From: Clostridiaceae bacterium AM27-36LB
Lineage (GTDB): Bacteria > Bacillota > Clostridia > Lachnospirales > Lachnospiraceae
Length of the DNA: 55,729 bases
Direction of reading: 5' to 3'
NCBI GenBank assembly: GCA_003480725.1
Contig: QUJQ01000006.1
Coordinates: 203,372-259,100, forward strand
Shown one piece after another: positions 53,447 through 55,729 of the stretch. The position numbers were made by a program, and so were the translations under genes. The notes under the pieces are model-generated. The model saw nothing but the letters and a program-made list of their open reading frames with translations, had not been told where the DNA came from and ran no database searches. Every line of letters starts with the position of its first letter. The first letter of the stretch is position 1.

Positions 53447-54485
53447 CATGAAGGAGGTGCATACCATCAACTATTACCCTATCAATGAAGGGGCCGCCCG
53501 CCGGGCAAAAGAAATGAACAGCTTTTCCGACTACAAGGAAGGGAGCGCAACGGCGGAATACCGGGCAATGGTGGACAAGGCCGCCGCCATAGCGGAACAG
53601 CAGAAATCCCGGGTGGACCCCATGTACCATGAGAAGATCGACCATCTGTTAGACACCTACGCCCGCAAGCTGGCCGAAAACATGAACCAGGGCTTTGCCA
53701 TTGACGCAAGGGTTCCCTCTGTGATGATCGCCGGACCTGCCAATTTCCCGGTGGGAAAGAAGGAAAAACAGAACCGGGCGCGGGACAGCAACATGGAGGA
53801 ATGGCGGCATATTCAAGGGCTGCTGGATAAGATACGCAGCACCGGCATGGGCGGGATCAGCGCCGATGACCCGGCAGCGATTGAAAAGCTCCAGAAGAAG
53901 CTGGACGGGCTGGAACGCTCCCAGCTCATTATGAAGGAGGTCAACGCCTATTACCGCAAGCATGGCAAGCTGGACGGCTGTGCGCTGCTGTCGCTGGACC
54001 AGATTGAAAAGCTGAAAGCAAGCATGGCGTCAAGTTGGCGAAGCGACCCGAGGCCCTTTGAAAGCTACCAGCTAACCAACAACAATGCGGAGATCCGCCG
54101 GGTAAAGGCCCGTATCGAACAGCTTTCCAAACAGGCACAGCAGGAATTTTCCGGCTGGGAGTTCGATGGGGGTCGTGTGGAAATGAACCGGGAGGACAAC
54201 CGCTTGCAGGTGTTCTTTGACGGAAAGCCTGACGCGGACACCCGGGCCGAGCTGAAAAGCAGCGGCTTTCGTTGGGCTCCCAGCGTGGGCGCATGGCAGA
54301 GGCAGCTCACAGACAACGCCATCCGGGCGGCTGACCGTCTGGAATGTATCAAGCCGCTGTCCGGCGAAAAGCCCTCCCGGCTTCAAAAGAAGCCCTCTAT
54401 CTTGCAGACCATGCGGGAACAGGGCGAAAAAGTCCAGACGGAGCCGGAAAAGAAAGCTCCGTCCGGCAGAGATGCCGAGCGGTAA
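53436..54485 (+). CDS. Conserved ICE protein of unknown function (DUF3560-like features)
   Basis: 349 residues from ATG 53436; the most conserved-looking start is later, at INYYPINEGAARRAKEMNSFSDYKEGSATAEYR. The region 230-310 (FDGKPDADTRAELKSSGFRWAPSVGAWQRQLTDNA) is shared by many ICE and phage proteins. AAGGAGG (53451-53457) lies 8 nt before an ATC codon at 53466 that would begin INYYP; an ATC or shorter ATG (53448) start is possible. Probably linked to DNA processing or protection during transfer, but this is a guess from context. Confidence 0.65.
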   Translation: MARSMKEVHTINYYPINEGAARRAKEMNSFSDYKEGSATAEYRAMVDKAAAIAEQQKSRVDPMYHEKIDHLLDTYARKLAENMNQGFAIDARVPSVMIAGPANFPVGKKEKQNRARDSNMEEWRHIQGLLDKIRSTGMGGISADDPAAIEKLQKKLDGLERSQLIMKEVNAYYRKHGKLDGCALLSLDQIEKLKASMASSWRSDPRPFESYQLTNNNAEIRRVKARIEQLSKQAQQEFSGWEFDGGRVEMNREDNRLQVFFDGKPDADTRAELKSSGFRWAPSVGAWQRQLTDNAIRAADRLECIKPLSGEKPSRLQKKPSILQTMREQGEKVQTEPEKKAPSGRDAER

Positions 54486-54486
54486 G

Positions 54487-54509
54487 CCTCGGGCCACATT
54501 GGCCCGAGG
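54487..54509. repeat. ICE palindrome 3 of 3 (after stop of the gene ending at 54485)
   Basis: CCTCGGGCCA-CAT-TGGCCCGAGG perfect inverted repeat starting right after the stop codon. Confidence 0.85.
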
Positions 54510-54576
54510 TTTTCTGTTCCCCGAGATTGTACGGGGGCCTCCCGGATAGCGGGAACCCCGACGGAAAGGAGGTTTT

Positions 54577-55047
54577 ATGCAGGAAGAAGTAAACCAAAAA
54601 ACGGTTGCCCTTTCAATCAGGACAACGAAGCTCACGGGAAAAGTGCTGGCTGCCGCTCTTGGGAAGGTAGCGCGGGCGCTGCAAAAGCACCACCGGAAGG
54701 CGCTGACCCCGCAGGGACGCCAGAGTGTAAAAAAGCTGATGAACCACTATGGCGGCAAAAGCGCCATGCCCTATGTGGGAGCCCCAAAGGATTTTGACCG
54801 GATCGCAAAGGAGTTCTATGTGGACTACGCTTTCCATAAAGTGAGCCCCGGTCATTACCTGCTGTTCTTCAAAGCCAATCAGGCGGACGCTATCACGGCG
54901 GCCTTCCAGAAGTACAGCGCAAAGGTGCTGAACAAAGAGCAGGACAAGGCTTCCATCCTCGGCCAGCTTCGGAAATTCACGGAGCAGATCAGGACGCAGG
55001 CAAAGGAAAAGCAGCGGACCAGAGAGGCGGTGAAGGACGGACGTTGA
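54577..55047 (+). CDS. PcfB-family conjugation protein
   Basis: 156 residues from ATG 54577 with AAAGGAGG upstream. VNQKTVALSIRTTKLTGKVLAAALGKVAR is the PcfB/DUF3801 start, followed by helical regions. PcfB-type proteins are encoded just before VirD4/TraG-like coupling proteins in enterococcal and clostridial conjugation modules and are accessory factors of relaxosome-channel docking. The last codons overlap the coupling-protein start. Confidence 0.88.
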   Translation: MQEEVNQKTVALSIRTTKLTGKVLAAALGKVARALQKHHRKALTPQGRQSVKKLMNHYGGKSAMPYVGAPKDFDRIAKEFYVDYAFHKVSPGHYLLFFKANQADAITAAFQKYSAKVLNKEQDKASILGQLRKFTEQIRTQAKEKQRTREAVKDGR

Positions 55048-55697
55048 GTGACAAGATCAGAAAATATGTGCTCCCAAACCTGCCGTACCTCTTTGTGTTC
55101 TGGTTTTTCTCCAAAATCGGGACGGCCTACCGGATCGCCCCCGGCACAGACTTCGGGACAAAGCTCATGGGGATGCTTGATACCTTCCCCAAAGCCTTTG
55201 AAACCTACTGGCCGGGGCTGGGAGGTATTGACCTGCTGGTGGGCCTTGCCGGTGCGGCTGGGATGTATCTGCTGATACAGTCAAAGATCAGGCAGGCGAA
55301 AAAATTCCGGCGGGATGCGGAGTACGGCACCGCCCGCTTTGGAACAAAGGAAGATATAAAGCCATTTGTTGACCCTAAATTTCAGAACAATGTCATTCTG
55401 ACCGGGACGGAGTTCCTTACCATGAACACCCGTCCAAAGATACCCGCCAATGCCCGGAACCTAAACGCCTGTGTCATCGGATCGTCCGGCTCGGGAAAGA
55501 CAAGGTTCTGGTTGACCCCGCAGCTCCTTCAAGCCCATTCCTCGTATGTGGTGGTAGACCCGAAGGGCGGCACTCTCGACCAGTGCGGGCGGTTTCTGCA
55601 ACGGGAGAAATACAGGGTGCGGGTGTTCAACAGTATCGACTTTTCAAAATCCATGCACTACAATCCGCTGGCCTATGCGCGACACGAGGTCGCGTAA
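55044..55697 (+). pseudogene. VirD4/TraG-type coupling protein, interrupted after about 211 codons
   Basis: Starts at TTG 55044. Two N-terminal hydrophobic segments, YGTARFGTKEDIKPF, and Walker A GSSGSGKTRFW, then VVVDPKGGTLDQCG. The gene should continue after SMHYNPLAY, usually with a further 300-400 residues. Instead the frame reads ARHEVA and stops at 55697. The homologous sequence ends at about 55676, where a GCGCGAC-ACGAG-GTCGCG structure begins. An intron or insertion is more likely than simple truncation. Confidence 0.75.
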
Positions 55698-55729
55698 TTA
55701 AACTGTTCGGCGCTGACCGAACCTGTTAT
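55677..55729 (+). other. Possible 5' end of a group II intron inside the coupling-protein gene
   Basis: GCGCGAC-ACGAG-GTCGCG followed by GTTCGG-CGCTGA-CCGAAC are two stable hairpins typical of the domain I start of bacterial group II introns, which begin with GUGYG. Here the first bases are GCGCG, not a perfect match. The position, in-frame inside a conserved ICE gene, is a common intron site. Only 53 nt are visible. Confidence 0.45.

Overview
The window looks like a Lachnospiraceae-type Firmicutes chromosome. Supporting signs are a low-GC exopolysaccharide (EPS) cluster, strong sigma-A promoters, GG(A)AGG ribosome sites, a C1 peptidase with cell-wall-type repeats, a GH25 lysozyme, a DUF1703-type ATPase/nuclease, IS66 and IS200/IS605 elements, and the start of a GC-rich integrative conjugative element (ICE). 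The family is an inference from gene content; no rRNA or marker gene is present.

Positions 1-31.5 kb, almost all on the minus strand, form a surface-polysaccharide locus. A TTGAAT-16-TATAAT promoter at 24.5 kb drives a priming glycosylphosphotransferase, a Wzz-like protein, a GDP-D-glycero-alpha-D-manno-heptose pathway (hddA plus a triple-fusion HddC-GmhB-GmhA protein), a WecG/TagA transferase, an SDR enzyme, glycosyltransferases, Wzy, a WbsX-like protein, an acetyltransferase and Wzx. A second sugar-activation cassette follows: a KdsC-like phosphatase, a nucleotidyltransferase-kinase fusion, an RPE-like epimerase and an HxlB-like isomerase. A decayed IS66 on the opposite strand splits the operon. 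The leftmost operon holds a frameshifted acyltransferase-3 gene, an SGNH hydrolase preceded by a 62-bp TGTC tetranucleotide tract with the features of a phase-variation switch, and a secreted C1 peptidase whose start codon appears to have become ACG. Upstream of the EPS promoter lie a PD-(D/E)XK ATPase, two XRE regulators, a pentapeptide-repeat protein, a GH25 lysozyme and a UDP-sugar dehydrogenase.

Positions 31.7-43 kb form a sulfur amino-acid block: MalY/PatB, a gamma-type transsulfuration enzyme, an Rrf2 (CymR-like) regulator, O-acetylhomoserine sulfhydrylase, CysK, and a cystine-type ABC transporter co-transcribed with a serine hydrolase and a CapA-like protein. Three promoters share an operator-like motif just downstream of the -10 box. 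Two identical 158-bp palindromic intergenic elements lie upstream of two of these promoters.

Positions 43.2-45.3 kb hold an IS200/IS605 element (TnpA, TnpB, omega-RNA end). Removing it at the inferred ends rejoins an interrupted reading frame. Next come a two-component system (cupin-PocR-LytS kinase and an AraC-type response regulator) and a divergent serine hydroxymethyltransferase gene.

From about 49.4 kb GC content rises sharply and genes switch to the plus strand. This is a Tn1549-like ICE: ParB-like protein, DUF4406-like protein, C5 DNA methyltransferase with a long ORF nested in another frame, ArdA, a conserved ICE protein, a PcfB-like protein, and a VirD4-type coupling protein. The coupling-protein gene is cut near the window end by what may be a group II intron. 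The intergenic ICE DNA carries a nested 166-bp palindrome and three related palindromes placed just after stop codons.
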